A stretch of DNA of 64,000 bases from Aurifilum marmelostoma (GCA_027559495.1 JAMXSV010000028.1:1736001-1800000), one strand, 5' to 3'. Counted from the stretch's first letter, positions 21,771 to 35,545 are shown. Notes: generated by a model not told the origin, from the letters alone. Program-made: numbers and translations.

Positions 21771-24700
21771 GGCCTCGAGAGAGATTTACTGGTTGATAGT
21801 GGTGGCAGCGGTAGATGGGAGGAGTGACGTCAGAGGCAAGGCGATCAAAGCTTTCTCAGAATAAATAAGTGAGCAATCACGAAGAAAGAGACACGCTCTC
21901 AAAAAGATTTCCTCTGTTTGTGGTCTGTTGATTGCAGGATGGAAAAGAAGGAAGGAAAGTTTCTGATGATGCACCGAAAAATACTGAGGTGTTTGTTGGG
22001 AGGAGAAGTAAAACTATGCAAAGCAGGCTGGAGGATCAGCTGGACCGGGGGGGGGTGGGCGAAGATGAGGGGGAAGAAGGGCCAGAAACAGGGTGATGGG
22101 CGGCGGTACGTAGTAGGGGCTGGGGCTGGGTCTGGGTCAGCCGTCGCAGGGCATGGGCAGGAGGACCAAAGGCGGCAACTAAAATAAGGTGACTGATTGC
22201 CCTGTGGTAGTACTATGAAGTAGGGGCACTATGAGGAAACCAGGGCCGGCCAAGTCGGCCGCAGGGAGTGGCTAACGTGATGGCGTGGGACCCCTCCCAG
22301 AATGGAGGAAGAGCTTATGCAGCCCAACCACCGGGGACCTGTGTCCTCCTCCTTGGTCCTACGTCCGACTGTTCCGTTCACCTCCAGAGGCGAAGTGAAC
22401 AGGAAATCAACGAAATACAGCGAATGAACCTGCCTTCCCAATATTTGTTCTTCTTCTTTCTTTGTGGCAAGACTTCTTCCAAAAAGCTGTGTACCGTGTC
22501 CCGAGAGTGAGAGGGAGGAGGTGGTGGGAATGACTTGGGAAAAGAAGGAGGCCTACCAGGCCTAGGCCTGTCCATGTGGCCGGTGGGTGTACCTGCCCAG
22601 CTGCCCTACTACGTAGGGCCTAGAGATTGGGCCACTAGGATGTTTCGCACCCCAACGAGAAACGACATCAGAGACGACAAGAGCTTCCTCCCTTCCCAGT
22701 CCCTCCGTTGCCCGATCACTTCCTCACTCTCAGCTGGACCAGTCAGGACCATCCATGTCAGAGACATCAGACATCATCCCACCTGCACGTTGACGCAGCT
22801 TGTCCTGTCGTCCGTTCTTCTCTTCTTTTCTCCCTTCTCTTCCTTTCCCCTCCTGTGACAAAGCACATGTGGTACTGGCCATGAAGGTGGGCGAGGAGCC
22901 TCTCTCCCTCACAATGCCGCCGTCCAGCGACTACCGCACCCTCTTCCTCCCTCTTCCCGTCCCCAATGGGGCAACGACAACAACCGCAGCATTTCGATAG
23001 CACCGATGCAGCCCTAGTCAGTCGGTCTGGAATAGTGGAACGTGCCTCGTCTGCACGCTTGTAACTGTGCTCTATGCATGGCCGACCAACCACCTGCTGC
23101 TGCTGTATGACTCGAGCCCCGCGACTCTTGTTAGGCTGTGAATGCGGGCAAAACTGCCGTGTTTGACATCCAATCCTGCTCTGCCCCTCCCATCGATCCC
23201 GTGTGGAAGATTCGAGGCCTCCCCCCGCCTGAGTAAAAGTAGAGAAGAGGCAACAGGAGAACTGCGGCACAGTGGCAAGTAGCAAATAGCAAAGGGGGGG
23301 GGGGGGGGGCAACAGCGTACAAGAGACTTGTCTTTGTGTGAGTGGCTGTGTGGCATCTACACAGTACTCAGATCCCAAACTTCTTTGCAGCCACAGAACG
23401 AGGGATCACCCACCACAAAGACCGTGGCGCAGTCCGGCTCGGTGGTGAAATGCTTCGGGTATACCGACTTTACATCCCAGCTCCTGTAATCCTGCCACCT
23501 CTATATGCCTATCTGTGACATCCTCACCCCCTTGTGACTCACACAAACGTCGCCAGTGCCTGTCCAGCTTGTCTCTTGCACCTCTAAGCAACCCAACCTG
23601 AGGTGACCACAGATGCTCCAGCTGCCCAACACCCGGCCTGGACCCTTGCTTGTCCTCAAAAGCGTTTCCCATCCACACCTGCAGAGCCCCACGGTGACGT
23701 AGGTATTGCCCATGCCCTCACCTTACTTACGTATGGTGTACTGTACTATACCCTGTACACTGCCCAACTGCTGCCCTGATCAATCAGAACTGATCACATC
23801 CCCATCAACTCACACTTGCCTCTGTAGCTGTTGTCGGCCCGGGCCGGCCTCAGCTGGCCTGGCCATCGCGTCGCTGCTGCTACGGGAAAGGGGAAAAGCC
23901 AATTTCTCAACTTATTGTAGACAGATCAAAGTTTCTTCAGTGACTTTCTGTGATGGAGTGGAATAGATGAGATAACATTCCCTGCACAGAGAGCTCGAAC
24001 CCTATCAACTCATGTTTGTCATCGGATCCTAGGATCTTAGGCTCAGCAACGCACCCCTCGTCAATATCTGAAGCTATCTGTCAAGCTCACTCTAGAGACA
24101 AATCTGGGTCACTGATTTGAAAAACTCAGAAACATGTTTACTTTTATGCTCAAAGATCAAACGCTTATATACATTTCTTCTTTTGAAGGCTTTTTTTATG
24201 AATTTTACTCCTCCTCTCCTTGTCTGCATCCCCGACCTTACGCTGCACCTGTCCATGCAGTCAGTGTCTTCCAGAATACCTATTCATACAGAAAGGAAAA
24301 CAATAACAAATATGAAAAGAAAAGGGAGAGCGGAAGAGAAAAAAAAAGAATCATCCGTTAAAAAAAATATAATGAGAATTCTTTTTGTCTTTTATCTTGC
24401 CAATCCAGAGACCCCAAACGAGAAGATGTAAAAGGGAAATGCAACATGTCCCATGACATGTGAGAGGAAACCATGAAGAGCCACTGTGCATCCCTTGATT
24501 CCACCCCTTTCCCTGCCAAACTAAGTCCAATCTTCTGGGCTTGTCATATGACCCATCATCCATCGAAGAGAATTGGTATTGGGGCCTGCTGGAAACACGA
24601 CGCCCCTTCAATGCTGTCTGGAAAACCCGAGGACCCCTCCGGGCAAATTGAACTTTTGTTTAGCTTTCAAAGCAGACTGCTAAAAAGAAGAGCAGTCTGC

Positions 24701-25433
24701 ATCAAGACTCCATAACCTTGCTTGCAGCAGCTGATAGCTGCCACGCACGCACACACACACACACACAAACAATCCGGTTCAGAACCTGTCCACATCAGTG
24801 AATAGATCTGCAGAAAATCCTCGCAGCTTCACCACTGCCCAATGCTCCCCCAATCAGATCACCCCAGAGCAGCCTGTCAACGAGGCAGGACAGATGACTG
24901 ATCAGATGAGCTTGCCCATCATCGAAGAAAGTGGCGATTCGACACACCGCTTGCAAATTTTAGTATGTTGCTGAGGTCATGAAAAATCAAAGGCAAAATG
25001 CCCAAGATGGAATGGACATGGATGCACCATGCTGATAGCTTCGTTCCTCGTGAATGTCCATGTGCTGAAACTCTGACACTGTCAAAGAGATGGCTAGAGC
25101 GTCTCCTTGAGACAAGCTTCCATTGCGAAATGTCGAGTCAGTGTCTTGTATGATGTTGCCCCAAAACATTGTTCCGAAAGGCCAATGTAGAAAGATGTAG
25201 GCACACCGATGGACTGCACCAAGCAATTTCTGGCCCGCCAGACGAATGTGAAATCCCTGTTCATGTTGCAGAGCTGTGAGATCTCGAGATCTGGCCGCTT
25301 CTGCAAAATGGATGTCCTTTTCACTTAGCCCCTGGCCTCCATTGCTGTGCAGAGTGGGGCCGGGGTCCAAGGCGTTTCGCTTTGGGGGAAATGGCAGAAG
25401 ACAAGCCACCTCCTTGCTCACCGCAGGTTCAGC
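21771..25433. other. Promoter of the RS-rich gene, non-coding DNA and the LARP1-type 3' flank
   Basis: No supportable gene. It holds the upstream region of the minus-strand gene starting at 21770, a G16 run (23294-23309), a CA microsatellite near 24749-24767 and, from about 24900, the probable 3' untranslated region of the LARP1-type gene. The longest frame (203 codons, 22767-23378) is low-complexity and unconvincing. Confidence 0.55.
23294..23309. repeat. G16 homopolymer
   Basis: Sixteen consecutive G. Its true length is uncertain given the likely homopolymer errors elsewhere in this window. Confidence 0.8.
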
Positions 25434-28400
25434 TTACACCTGCTCCTCACTGCTGTTGACAACCTGTTGTGCGTTGTCGAGGTGAGACTGCAGCAACCTA
25501 TAGATTGGGTGTTCTGGGGGCCAGATACCCTCACCCTGGCTCTTGGAGAGCACTGCCTTGTAGAACTGAAGAAGGTTGCTGAGGCCAACCTTGCTTGGGA
25601 TCTCAGCAGTAGCATCCTCAAGAGCATATTGTCGGAACTCCATGTAGATGCTGGGGTTAAACTTTGTCGTGAGAAGATGAGACCAGAACTTGTACAGTCG
25701 CTTCATGTTGGTAGGAAGCTCCCCGGACTTGGCAGTCCTGCGCTGCTCAATAGCTCTGTCGTGCACATCTGTGTATGCCTCCTTGTTGTTAGTATCGGAG
25801 ACATGAGCCAAGGTGCCGTCCAGACGCCAGTAAGTAGGAGACATGGTGCCCTCGTCGGTAGGAATCAGCTCAGGCCTGCAGGATGTGTTAGTGAGTGAAC
25901 AGTTTATGGTAGAACAGAACGGATCAGGACCTACGTTGTCAAGACTTCTGAGTCGGTAGAAACACCGTTGGTCTTGGCCAGAGCACTGTCCTCAGATCCA
26001 GAAGAGCCACCCGAGGTGCCATTTGCCAGCTTGCCCTGAGCTACCATGTGCAGCTGGGCCACCTCCTCGTCCGTGAAGGTTTGAGCTGACTGCATTGCCT
26101 GGTCCTCCCAGTTCATAGGTGAGAAGGCGGCTGCAATCGAGTATCCCATCGATGACTTCACAGGGGAGAACTCTGGCACAGAGGCATTCAGCGGCGAGTT
26201 GTCAGTAGTAGCTTGTCCGTTGGTCTGGGCACCATTGACAGCTGCTGGAAACTGGGGTCCGCTCAGGTAGCCTGGGTACATGTCGCCAGGAAAGGAGTGC
26301 CCAGGGCCAAATGCAGGGGGTGACGCTGGGTTGTAGGAGGGATACGGCATGGGTTGCTGCTGTTGCTGATAGTAGTGGTTGTTCTGGTTCAGGTGAAGAC
26401 TGTGCCACGACTTGTAGACAAAGTTGGAGGGGCCTGGGCTACGAGCAGACTCCTTGGTCTGATCCTTTCCCTCTCCCTCTCCCACCCATCTCTGCCAGTT
26501 CTTCCGGCAACGCACTAGCTCTCTATGACCGTCCGCAAGAACAAAGTCCACCTCCTTACAGTCAGCACATGCCAGCCTTACGAATTCAATCGTCTGGCTA
26601 GACATCGAGCGTATCCTTGGGAAGCCTGCGATGACCTCGAAGGGGACAAATCCCTGGCTGTCCATCTGTGCCTTTAGAAAGCCATCGTTCTCCAGGTTAG
26701 GATCGGAGAAGTAGTACTCGATCTGCTTCTTTAGAGCCTCATGAAGTATGCTCGGGTAAGAGCTGGCACCGTAATCCTGCTGCGGAGAGAAAGGCGCAAA
26801 ACCGTACGAGGGGTACTGGCCATAGTCAGGCAAAGCGGAGTGCGGAGGACCGTGTACCCGCGAAGCGCCATTAGACGCCGTCTTAATGCCGCTGCCATTA
26901 GCCAGAGATACTGGTCGGCCACGACCACCACGGGATCCTCCGTACGTGCTCGACGGGAAGCCAGGCGCGGTGAAGTTGGGCGGGCTGTACGTGTTGGAGC
27001 GTGCGCCGTGACCATTAGACATAAAAGGTTGCTGTCCGTTGTGTCCGCCACGTCCATTCCCGTGTGCGGCACCTCGTCTTGGCTTCGAATCTTTGTGGCT
27101 CGCAAAGCCGCCCTCCTTTCTGAAGCCTTCTTGGCCTTCGCCTCTCGGGCCAAAAGAGTTGGAGTCACTCTTGGCAGCCTTGGACGTCTCATTCTTTGAG
27201 GTAGAGAAGTCCCGGCTGACTGTGGGCACCGAGTGCTTACGCTGGGCCTGTTGGTCCACAGAAAACCTCTTGACCTTCTCGGATGGCGCAGGAGCAGCTC
27301 GAGGTTGCGGGTCCTCTCGTGGTCGTTCCTGAGGCTCACCTCCCTCCTTGGGCGCTGCCGTGTCGGAGGGGGGCCGCACCCTGAACCTTCTCGCTCGACA
27401 GGCTGACGCTAGAAGCGTGTCCACGGCCTGAAGAAACTCGTCCGGTCTGTGCCGCAGCACCTCCACGGGTCTTGTTCATGGACCGCTGCGGCGGTAGGGG
27501 TGTGTTGAAAACGACAGAGGGCGTGATCTCGACCTTCTTCCAATCGCGCTTTGGGCGGGTCGTCTTGACCCCGTCGTCTTGTTTGTCCTTGTCTGGCTCA
27601 GAAGCTGTCTTGCGCTTGCCGTCTTCGGCAGCGGCGGTGTCTGGGGTGGGCCACAGAGAGACATTCTCGACAGCAGAAGATGGGAAGCTGGAAGGAACCT
27701 CGGGCTTCTCGCTCACACGGCTCCCACGCGGGTTCCTCCGAGCATTGGAGTCGACAGTCGAGCGCGAGGCGTCCGTGGGCTTTGTCGAGCTGCGCGCAGC
27801 ACTCCCAGACGGTTGCGACTCTGTATTGCTATCTGGCTTTGTCGAGGCCTCGGGTCCAGATTTGGTCGTCGATTCGGCACCCGCGACAGGTGGGGTCTGG
27901 ATTGACGGTTGTCTGGCCTTGGCCGCGGCAGCACGCTGCTGCCAGATGTTGACTGAAGGGGGCGGTGCCTCGTAAAGCTTGATGGGGATAACCTCTTTCT
28001 CTGGCTCCGCCGCGGCTTGCTCACCATCGGATTCCTTATCCGAAGTTCTGGCCTTCCTGGCTTTCCGGCCCTTCTTGGAATCTGCAGCCTCACCAGAGCG
28101 GTTTGACGGACGAGACGATTTCTCGGTAGCCGATGCTGTCGTGCTAGAGGCATTCGTCTCTGACCCAGCTCGGGTCGCGCTCGTGGCTTCATCCTTGAGC
28201 GGGGCAGTTGTACCATTGACGTCCCCAGCGGTCTCTGAGTTCTTCCTCGGCGCGGCAACCTCAACGTCAACCTGTGAGCTCTTTGCGGACTCCGAGACCT
28301 CCGAGGTTGTTGAGAATGTATTCGCGGCCGCGTCTGGGCCGGTGGTCACCGAGCTCGCGTCATCTTTGGTATGCGAGTCAGCCTGTGGCGGCGCGGCGCC

Positions 28401-28475
28401 AGCTGTCATATTTGCCTGGGTCGATGCTCGACCCTTGGCGGCTTGGGCGTAGGAAAAGGTGGCAGGACCTGACAT
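25434..28475 (-). CDS. La-motif RNA-binding protein, LARP1/Slf1/Sro9 type, with an apparent 1-base frameshift
   Basis: LARP1-family proteins bind mRNA and ribosomes in the cytoplasm and control mRNA stability and translation. The frame opens at ATG 28475 (MSGPATFSYAQAAKG) and runs to 25935. A 59 nt intron (25934-25876, donor GTAGGT, branch CACTAAC, acceptor CTGCAG) precedes the last exon, 25875-25434. The protein would be about 993 residues. The first half is disordered, Ser/Thr/Ala/Lys-rich, then RGG/NG-rich (GNGRGGHNGQQ). The La motif lies at about 575-660 (KKQIEYYFSDPNLENDGFL). A DM15-like C-terminal region near 890-940 (YKFWSHLLTTKFN, EFRQYALEDA) marks the LARP1 class. A G6 run on the plus strand at 27368-27373 (C6 in the gene) breaks the frame; five would restore it, joining EKVQGAAP to SDTAAPKEGGEP. 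No intron with good signals and matching phase does the same. Confidence 0.9.
27368..27373 (-). other. C6 run (G6 on the plus strand) at the LARP1-type frame break
   Basis: The upstream frame ends at 27336 and the downstream frame becomes coding-like exactly past this run. One base fewer would fuse them into a single reading frame. Confidence 0.7.
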
Positions 28476-30298
28476 GTTGGGCCTATTGTCGCGGCACGTA
28501 GAGGGGTGTCACGGTATTGGCGCCTCACCCCGAAAGGTGTAGGATTGCAAGAGCAACGCGCAGTTGCAGATGGGCCCGGCGGGATGGGCGTCGAGACTGG
28601 TGTGTTCCACGCACCCTGGCGCGCCTCGACGAGCAGAGGTGCACACGGATGTCGTGGACGGAGAGGCTCGAGAGTACCCCTCCGCGCGAGACCGAGACGG
28701 ATTGGAGGTAGGCTCCGTGGGGTCGGCACGGGTATGATGAGCGACGTGGGCTGCGTGGCTCGAAGGGGGGGGCTCTAGGTTCTCACGAGGCTTCTGGAAT
28801 GGACAACTGTGAAATGTGTGAGCATTGAGCACGGGGTGATTGACAGTAAACCACGACAGGACGGGCGGGATTAAAAATTTATGACCCATGGAACTCTACC
28901 TTTTTTAGGCTCTGGTCTGACACGGCAAGAGCGGGGCGCCTTCAGAGACGAAGTTGGCCAAGGAGGGAGAAAGCAACCTGGCCACCTGACGGACAGCCTG
29001 TCGGTGACAGTTTTGCAGTCAGAGCTCCGTCCCTTGGTCGCAGGAGGAGGTCACTGCAGCAGGAAACGCGAAGGCGGAATAGCCAATGTGTTGCGGGATT
29101 GACCGAGGGCGCAGCCGGGAATACTCTGCAGGGCAGGGCCGACGACAGAAAGAGTGCCTCAACACGACGTTGCCCGAAAGATTGTGGTCCCGAAAGATGC
29201 TGCAAATGGATACCTGTGAAGAGATGATACGAGACTCTCGCTCTCCCCAGCACCAGGAGAGGGATTTGTCAGAGAAAAGACAAGGTGGCCTGGGAGGTGG
29301 TTGTGGGAAGGGAAAGTAAGGGCAGGAAATGGGTGGGCGACGACAAAAATTGTGGATGGAGTTAGCAGGTGTCGTTAAATTTTGGCCTGGTGCTGGTGTG
29401 GTGTGCAGGTCTGGTGGGCACCTTTGAAAAAATCTGGTGCAGGTGGGCAAGTGCCAGTACAGCGGGCAGTAGTGAAAGGGAAAGCAGGAAGGCTACAAGG
29501 TACCAGCAATTTGGCACCGCCAGCCCTTTCAGGTGAGGTCACACCTCAATCACCCGCTGGCTCCTGCCGCCCAAACCCCGGGCAGCCCAGCCAGCCAGTC
29601 ACTCAGCAATGGCACTGCCTTGGTCCAGCTCCCTGTGGCCCGTTTCAATGCTCAGCTTCAGCTCACAACAAGCTCACCACACTGTCCAGCTGGAGACACT
29701 GCACAGCCAGAGGACTGGGACAGTTCCCAGCATGATGTATACAATCATTACAACTCTGGTCTATGCTACCAACATGCAGTCCTGTCAACCACCCCAATAA
29801 CATGCTGGGTGTTTTAATCCACAGGTCCACTGGTGGGGGCTCTTGATTCAGTAGCTCGAAATTCTTTCCTTCTCCAGGGAATTTTTTTTTTTCTCTTTTC
29901 GTCGATGGCGTAAAGCATTGACAGATTACTTAACTTAGTACTGACCACGCTGGTCTTACATTATGCATTTCATTTCGCTTTGGCCCTCTGCCGACGCCCT
30001 CTGCTAGTGTCAATACATAATGTCTCCCAGATGCTGCAAGGTGGGCACCCACGACTTGGCTTGGATGCTGCTAGCTCATGTGCAGCATGCACGCCATATA
30101 CTCCTCCCTCTCTCGTGGCGGGGTTGGTGTTCTGAGCTGGGTAGTTTTGGGCCCAAGCTGCAGGTGTGTGTTCCAACCAAAGGCGATACAGGTTGCTAAG
30201 TACTTGCATAGTATGGGTACACGTGAGGAGTATCAAGCGCGCACAGCGTGAATAAAAACGGCCAGACCAGGTACATCCCCTACATTGTACACCATAGA

Positions 30299-30300
<2 letters not shown>

Positions 30301-30330
<30 letters not shown>
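30301..30330. repeat. (AC)15 microsatellite
   Basis: Fifteen uninterrupted AC units in non-coding DNA. Confidence 0.9.
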
Positions 30331-30333
<3 letters not shown>

Positions 30334-33300
30334 CAGTTGGAGGTGGACGAACGGGCCTAACGCCTCGGTTCTCTCTGGGCCAAGCACGAATGGCTGGTCG
30401 GAGTGGCTATTCCGTCTGTCCACTCAAGCTTACCCGGAACGAGAAAAATGGCACGACTGCCCGAGAGTTCAGGTTACCTCAATCTCAGCTCTGCTCTGCC
30501 GATTTGAAGAAGACGAGAGGGGGCGGGGGGCCGCCTCGGGTAGTAGTGGCCCAGCAGGCTGGCATCCACCCCTCAGGAACTGAATTGCCTGCACGCTCGC
30601 ATGCAGAGGATGGATTAGGACATTTACCAAATTGCAGGCGCAACACGCAGCGATGCCGTACTATACAGTAGCACGTAAGCCAGCACCTAAAACACGCGCC
30701 GTTGAGGAACCAGTTTTGCCCCGGGCTGACCAGACTGGGTCCATCTGCTAAACGACAGGCCGAAGGCAGCGACTCTCGGGACGTTCGGCTGGATCAGAAA
30801 CCCTGGGCCCCTCCTGGACGCGATTGTCATCCTCGTCATATTCACCGTGGGGCTCTATAACGTCGGTGCGACTTTCGGGACAGGCTGGCTGGAGAGGAAT
30901 ACAGACAAACGTTGGCCGCCTCGCCTACGACCACGACACCTGTGCGGCTGGACACAAGCTGATGAGGCTGCAAGACCTAGGGTTTTGCTGAAGATCAAGG
31001 AACGCACAGACTGCCTGACGGACCCGCGCCTGTCCGTACCCCGCCTTGCCTTCTACGGACCAAGTCTTGGCGATCTCAAACGGTGCTCTGGACCTGCAAG
31101 CGCTGAAGATGGCGTCCCGACACTGAGACCTCAAAAGACAACGGGCAGGCTACAGCTGCCGGTCAACAAATATCCTTCTGTTCCGAATGTGCTACCGTGT
31201 CGCGCTGCGCCTTACCGCCGACGTGTCGGATTGCTACATGTTTCTTGCCGGCCACTTGCTGCGAACACGAGGGGAGGGCAAGTGGCGTCGCTGATACAGC
31301 TGGCAGCAAGACAGTAGAGCACCTTACTGCAGCAAGCGGACTGTGAACCCAACCCGCTCCTCCAGTCACCTCTGTGAGGCGGCCGTCCAGGGCGGGTTCT
31401 TGCTGCGTTTCGGTACACCCTGAGCACGTCGCACAGCGCATCTCGAGGTGAGACGGAGCTCCGACTGGTTGATCGTCAGGAACCGCACAGCTTCTCACCT
31501 CTAGCCCTGCGGCCCTTACCGGAGAGGAAACACTGGGTGTCAGTATATGCGCATAGTGCCTGGTACCTCCATGCCGCAGCGTACAGCAGGCCAACGAACG
31601 ACTAGACGGTTCTGCAAACCGACTCAGATGTCACAGCAGTCAGGCCTGGTGTTGGACGGGCGGTGAGTGACCTGAGCGAGCTGCACGAAAGGGCAAAAAC
31701 AACGGTTGGCCCAGGGGGTTGCCCATGTGTTTTGGCCGACCCGGCTTGCAGAACCGCGGCCCATCGCCCTGGAATTTGGCGCGCCGGCTCGCCTTCGATT
31801 AGATCCTTCCAAGAGGCCAGTGATAGGGTGCGCGTCGCTCGTGACCGATATGTGAAGCGCACTATGGCACAAGTACGTGACGGAAACCCCATGAGATAGT
31901 ACTCGACCCATGATTGCCCTCCTTATTCTGTGCCCATCATCACATGCGGCATGCACCGCAAGGTGAGGCTACAGTCTTCCACAATGTGGAAAGGGCAAGC
32001 GCCACGAGTGGTCTATGCTGCGGCGATATAGCAGCCTTGACGCCCAGATTGCCGGCCCTAAGATGTTTGTGATCAAGACCGCCCTTTGGTGTCTACCAGG
32101 CGGCGAAAATGACACCTGTGGAACGGGGTCACCCCGTATCGTCCAGCTCGAAGATCATGGAATTCAGGCAGAGAAGGGGTAGTCGAGGGTGGTGCTTGGT
32201 GCCAGGCACATATTCGTATCCAAAGACATGGGACTAACCAGCATCAACAGGTTCGTTGCTCTTCGCGAGGTAAATCCAGCAGTCCTTCATCATCCGTCTG
32301 CTCTTCTTCACGCGCCTGCCGAATCCTGTGTCTGGCTGGGTAAAACACGGGCCAAGCCCTCCTGGGGCTGGAAAGGGGAGATGAGAGCCGGTCAAAGATC
32401 AGGATCAAGGACAGCAGTGGCAGAGACATGCTTCAGAGACTTTGGCAGCCATGTGCAAAGGTCATGGCTGGTCCTGATCAGACGCTGCACTGGGTTAACT
32501 CGTCAGGAAACATAGGGTGGCTGCGGCGAAGGTGAGGGCTCGTTTCTCGCCCTAGACACGGTGGCCATGATGTCCAACGTCTCGAGACTTCAGATGTTTC
32601 CTTCTGGCTGTTGCCGTTGAAGTCATTTCTGGCGAAAATACTTGTCTATGAAGCTGTCGGTTCAAGACAAGCTCTGCCACAATCCCACTCGAAGTTCTTT
32701 ACAAATTGCGGCATCGCACAAATCATCATAACACCATGAGACGGCGGAGCGGGGCAGCGATAGGGGAAAGGTCTCTGTCCTTTTCTATCCGTGGTTCTGA
32801 GTGGAAAGAAGGACCGAAAGCCGCGCGATGAGGGGGAAAGGGTGGTGGCAACAGAAGAACGGAAAGAGCGGCGAAGAGGAAAGTGCCAGGCAAGTCCGCC
32901 CAGAATTATCGCACCCACCAAAGTAGGTCCTCGTTCAGCTGGACGGCCTTGCAGAGGGAGCGTATCTCGTTAATAGCACAGACCAAAACAAGATACAACG
33001 GCGCTTTCAGAAGCGTTGATGGGCTGATTTCCCCAGTACAAAACCAAGTGCTTCGACAATCCACCTGAAACCTATTTGGCGACAACGTTAGCGATGCTAC
33101 ACTTGGATCTGCCTTGTTGGGGCTGACCTACAGCTCGTCTCAGCTACCATTTCCCCTTTCTGCCCTCTTCCTACCTCAGCTGTCTTTGTTTTCCGTCAGT
33201 GCAGGAGGTCTTCAAAGCGGGTGATGGGTTACGATTCAGTATGTGCACTTCATCAGGCCATTCTCACTACACGACGCATGGCTACAAGAGACAAGGAGAG

Positions 33301-35020
33301 GGGACAAGACAAAATTTGCACGGTGAGTGACGATTCAAAATGGCCCCCAATCATAATAGTGCATCATCAAAAGAAGCAATGCAGTCTAGAAACGGATAGC
33401 CCAGAGTGGCGTCAGGTCTGGCCACAACGACGTCCCCGACATCAACCGTTCCGGGCTCCTTCTCGACGCTCGACATCGCCGTCCAGACTGATGAGGGGCC
33501 CCATAGCCCACTCGGGCTCGTTATGACCGGTTCGACCAAGGTCTCGAATCGTCCAGGGAAACAAGATGAACAGGACGAGCCTCATGCGTGGAGATTGCTC
33601 GCCTACATTGGCGGCTTCGCCTCGACGTGCGGCTTGCGAGTGGCAAGCATCTTGAGCCACTGCAAACCGTCTGCTTTCAACGGGGGTTTTGCGGCGGATA
33701 CAATGTTTCTAAGGGCAGGAAGTCTGTGGTCTAGAGCACCAGGGATCCCCAGCCTGTCCAGGCTCACAGTAGAAGGGAAACACTTTGTCCTGTCCGCGAG
33801 CCCCTATAACGACAATGCTAGACACTGACAGGAAAGCACACCTAAGCCGCACAGGTCCTATTCGAAGAGAGAACAACTACGCTAAGTGTCATACAGCCCA
33901 GTCCGAGCCTCTCCAAACAGAAGTAATGGAGGGAGAGGAGGATGACAAAAAAACCCATCGTGAATGGCAGGGCGAGAGAAGTGGAGAGGAAGGGCAAAAG
34001 TCCACTACATCTGCCAGGCCTCACCACGTCACAAGACCACTTGTCGCTGCCATGCTATCCTCCCACGTGTATATGGTTGCTGGCTCTTCCTTGTCTTCCT
34101 TCTTCTGAGGAATGGAAAAACCAGGCCGGCCCAGTTCTCAATGCGTCACAGACGGGAACACTGCAACGTAACAGCTCAACACATGCGGAGTCGGCAGAAC
34201 AGGGCCTCTGAGACCCTGGACAGATAGAGAGACGAGTCAACGAGCAGAGACAAGAGGAGAGAGAAAGAGGAGAGGAAGGGGGGGGATGGAGGGAGAGCAG
34301 CGTGCTGGGGAGTCGCAGCAGCAGCAGCAGCGGTTGCGAGATCGCAAGGTACTACTATCATAGCACTATCACTCCTACTACTCCTCACGATGCAAGATGA
34401 TGGCATCGCAGTGTAACAACAAGATGCAAGTCGACGCAAAAAAGACAAAAAGATGTACCGCATGTACCAACCGACCAACCAACCAACCAACCAATCATGC
34501 ATGTACCATATACTTAGACGCTGCACTGCATACGCTTTCCGCACACCCTAGCCACCTCGCCACCCTGGTAAAGACAGGCGGGGAAGAAACACGTATTTAA
34601 TTTGCGGACAGCCGCGCCTCGCGCCCCGTCCGCCTAAAGTGCGCCTTTCTCAGCCACTCGCTGATCGGCGTTCTGCGAGGGGTGCCCCTCAAAAAAGGGA
34701 AAAAGACATCCGCGCAAGAAAGAGTAGGAAGGACCCCCGGGGGGGGGGGGTTGGTAAAGGGCCAAGCCGCTTTGACGTTGGGGCTTTTACAGGAGGTGCA
34801 TATCAGTCAAATGCAACAACGGTCTCGCGCATGCCCAAGTACATGGGCATACCCTGGCCAGCGCAGCAGAATGTAGCGCCTAATTCCTTTCCCGCCTGTC
34901 GTCCCGCCTCTCTCCCGATGGAGGGGTAACACGACATGAAAGGGATGGGGAGAGGAGGGGGGTCATGCATGATCTTATCACGCCGCCCCCCTCCTTCCAG
35001 GGTTCAAGAGGGAGGTGTTT

Positions 35021-35042
35021 TGTGTGTGTGTGTGTGTGTGTG
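35021..35042. repeat. (TG)11 microsatellite
   Basis: Eleven uninterrupted TG units in non-coding DNA. Confidence 0.85.
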
Positions 35043-35198
35043 CATAAGTTCGGTATGTGTACAATCTTCACTTCTTTTTGTTTTTATTCTTCTTCTATTT
35101 TGCCCTCATGCTGCCGAATATGGATAGTCTCTGGTATATTTACACACTGTGTCTCCTGTACTTCCCTCTCTTTTTCTCTCTCTTTTTTTTTTTCCAAG

Positions 35199-35227
35199 TT
35201 TTTTTTTTTTTTAAAAAAAAAAAAAAA
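35199..35227. repeat. T14-A15 perfect palindrome
   Basis: Fourteen T are followed directly by fifteen A, a self-complementary tract able to extrude as a hairpin. It lies about 320 bp past the SFT2 stop codon, in its 3' flank. Confidence 0.85.
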
Positions 35228-35545
35228 CAGAACCTTTCGACTCAGGTCGCAAGCCATCTGGCGTCAAGCCCCACCATGATTATTCCACATTTGCCGTCCC
35301 TCGCTGAAACCAAAGTGCTCCATACGCCCTGCGCTCGTGACCGAGGATCTCGATTTGCAATCTTTGTTTGAAAATGCGTGCCATTCCGAGCACGAAGAAA
35401 TTAATATATTTGTTTCTCCTTTATTTTCCCTCCAAGAAGATTTCTGAGCGTGTCGTTATGGCCGTGTCTCGGCCCCGGTGTGATATCATGCAGAAACCCT
35501 TGTTGCTGGTGGGGGAAGGACAAGGATAACCATATATCTCACAGC

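Larger units (their letters stand above)
28476..35545. other. 7 kb non-coding stretch between the LARP1-type gene and SFT2
   Basis: I find no supportable gene on either strand. The first few hundred bases should be the promoter and leader of the LARP1-type gene, and the last few hundred the SFT2 3' flank. In between are AC and TG microsatellites, A/T and G homopolymers and scattered short frames without conserved motifs. Genes made only of very short exons, or non-coding RNAs, could be missed by reading alone. Confidence 0.55.

Noticed and set aside
19509..21827. Long plus-strand frames (359, 300 and 260 codons) opposite the RS-rich gene
   Set aside because: These are mirror frames of GC-rich coding DNA with third-position C/G. 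They have low-complexity Ala/Val/Arg composition, while the minus strand encodes one continuous sensible protein.
27245..27340. A GTGAGC...CAACAG intron to join the two LARP1-type frames
   Set aside because: The phases do not match, no branch motif is seen, and both sides read as plausible coding text up to the homopolymer.
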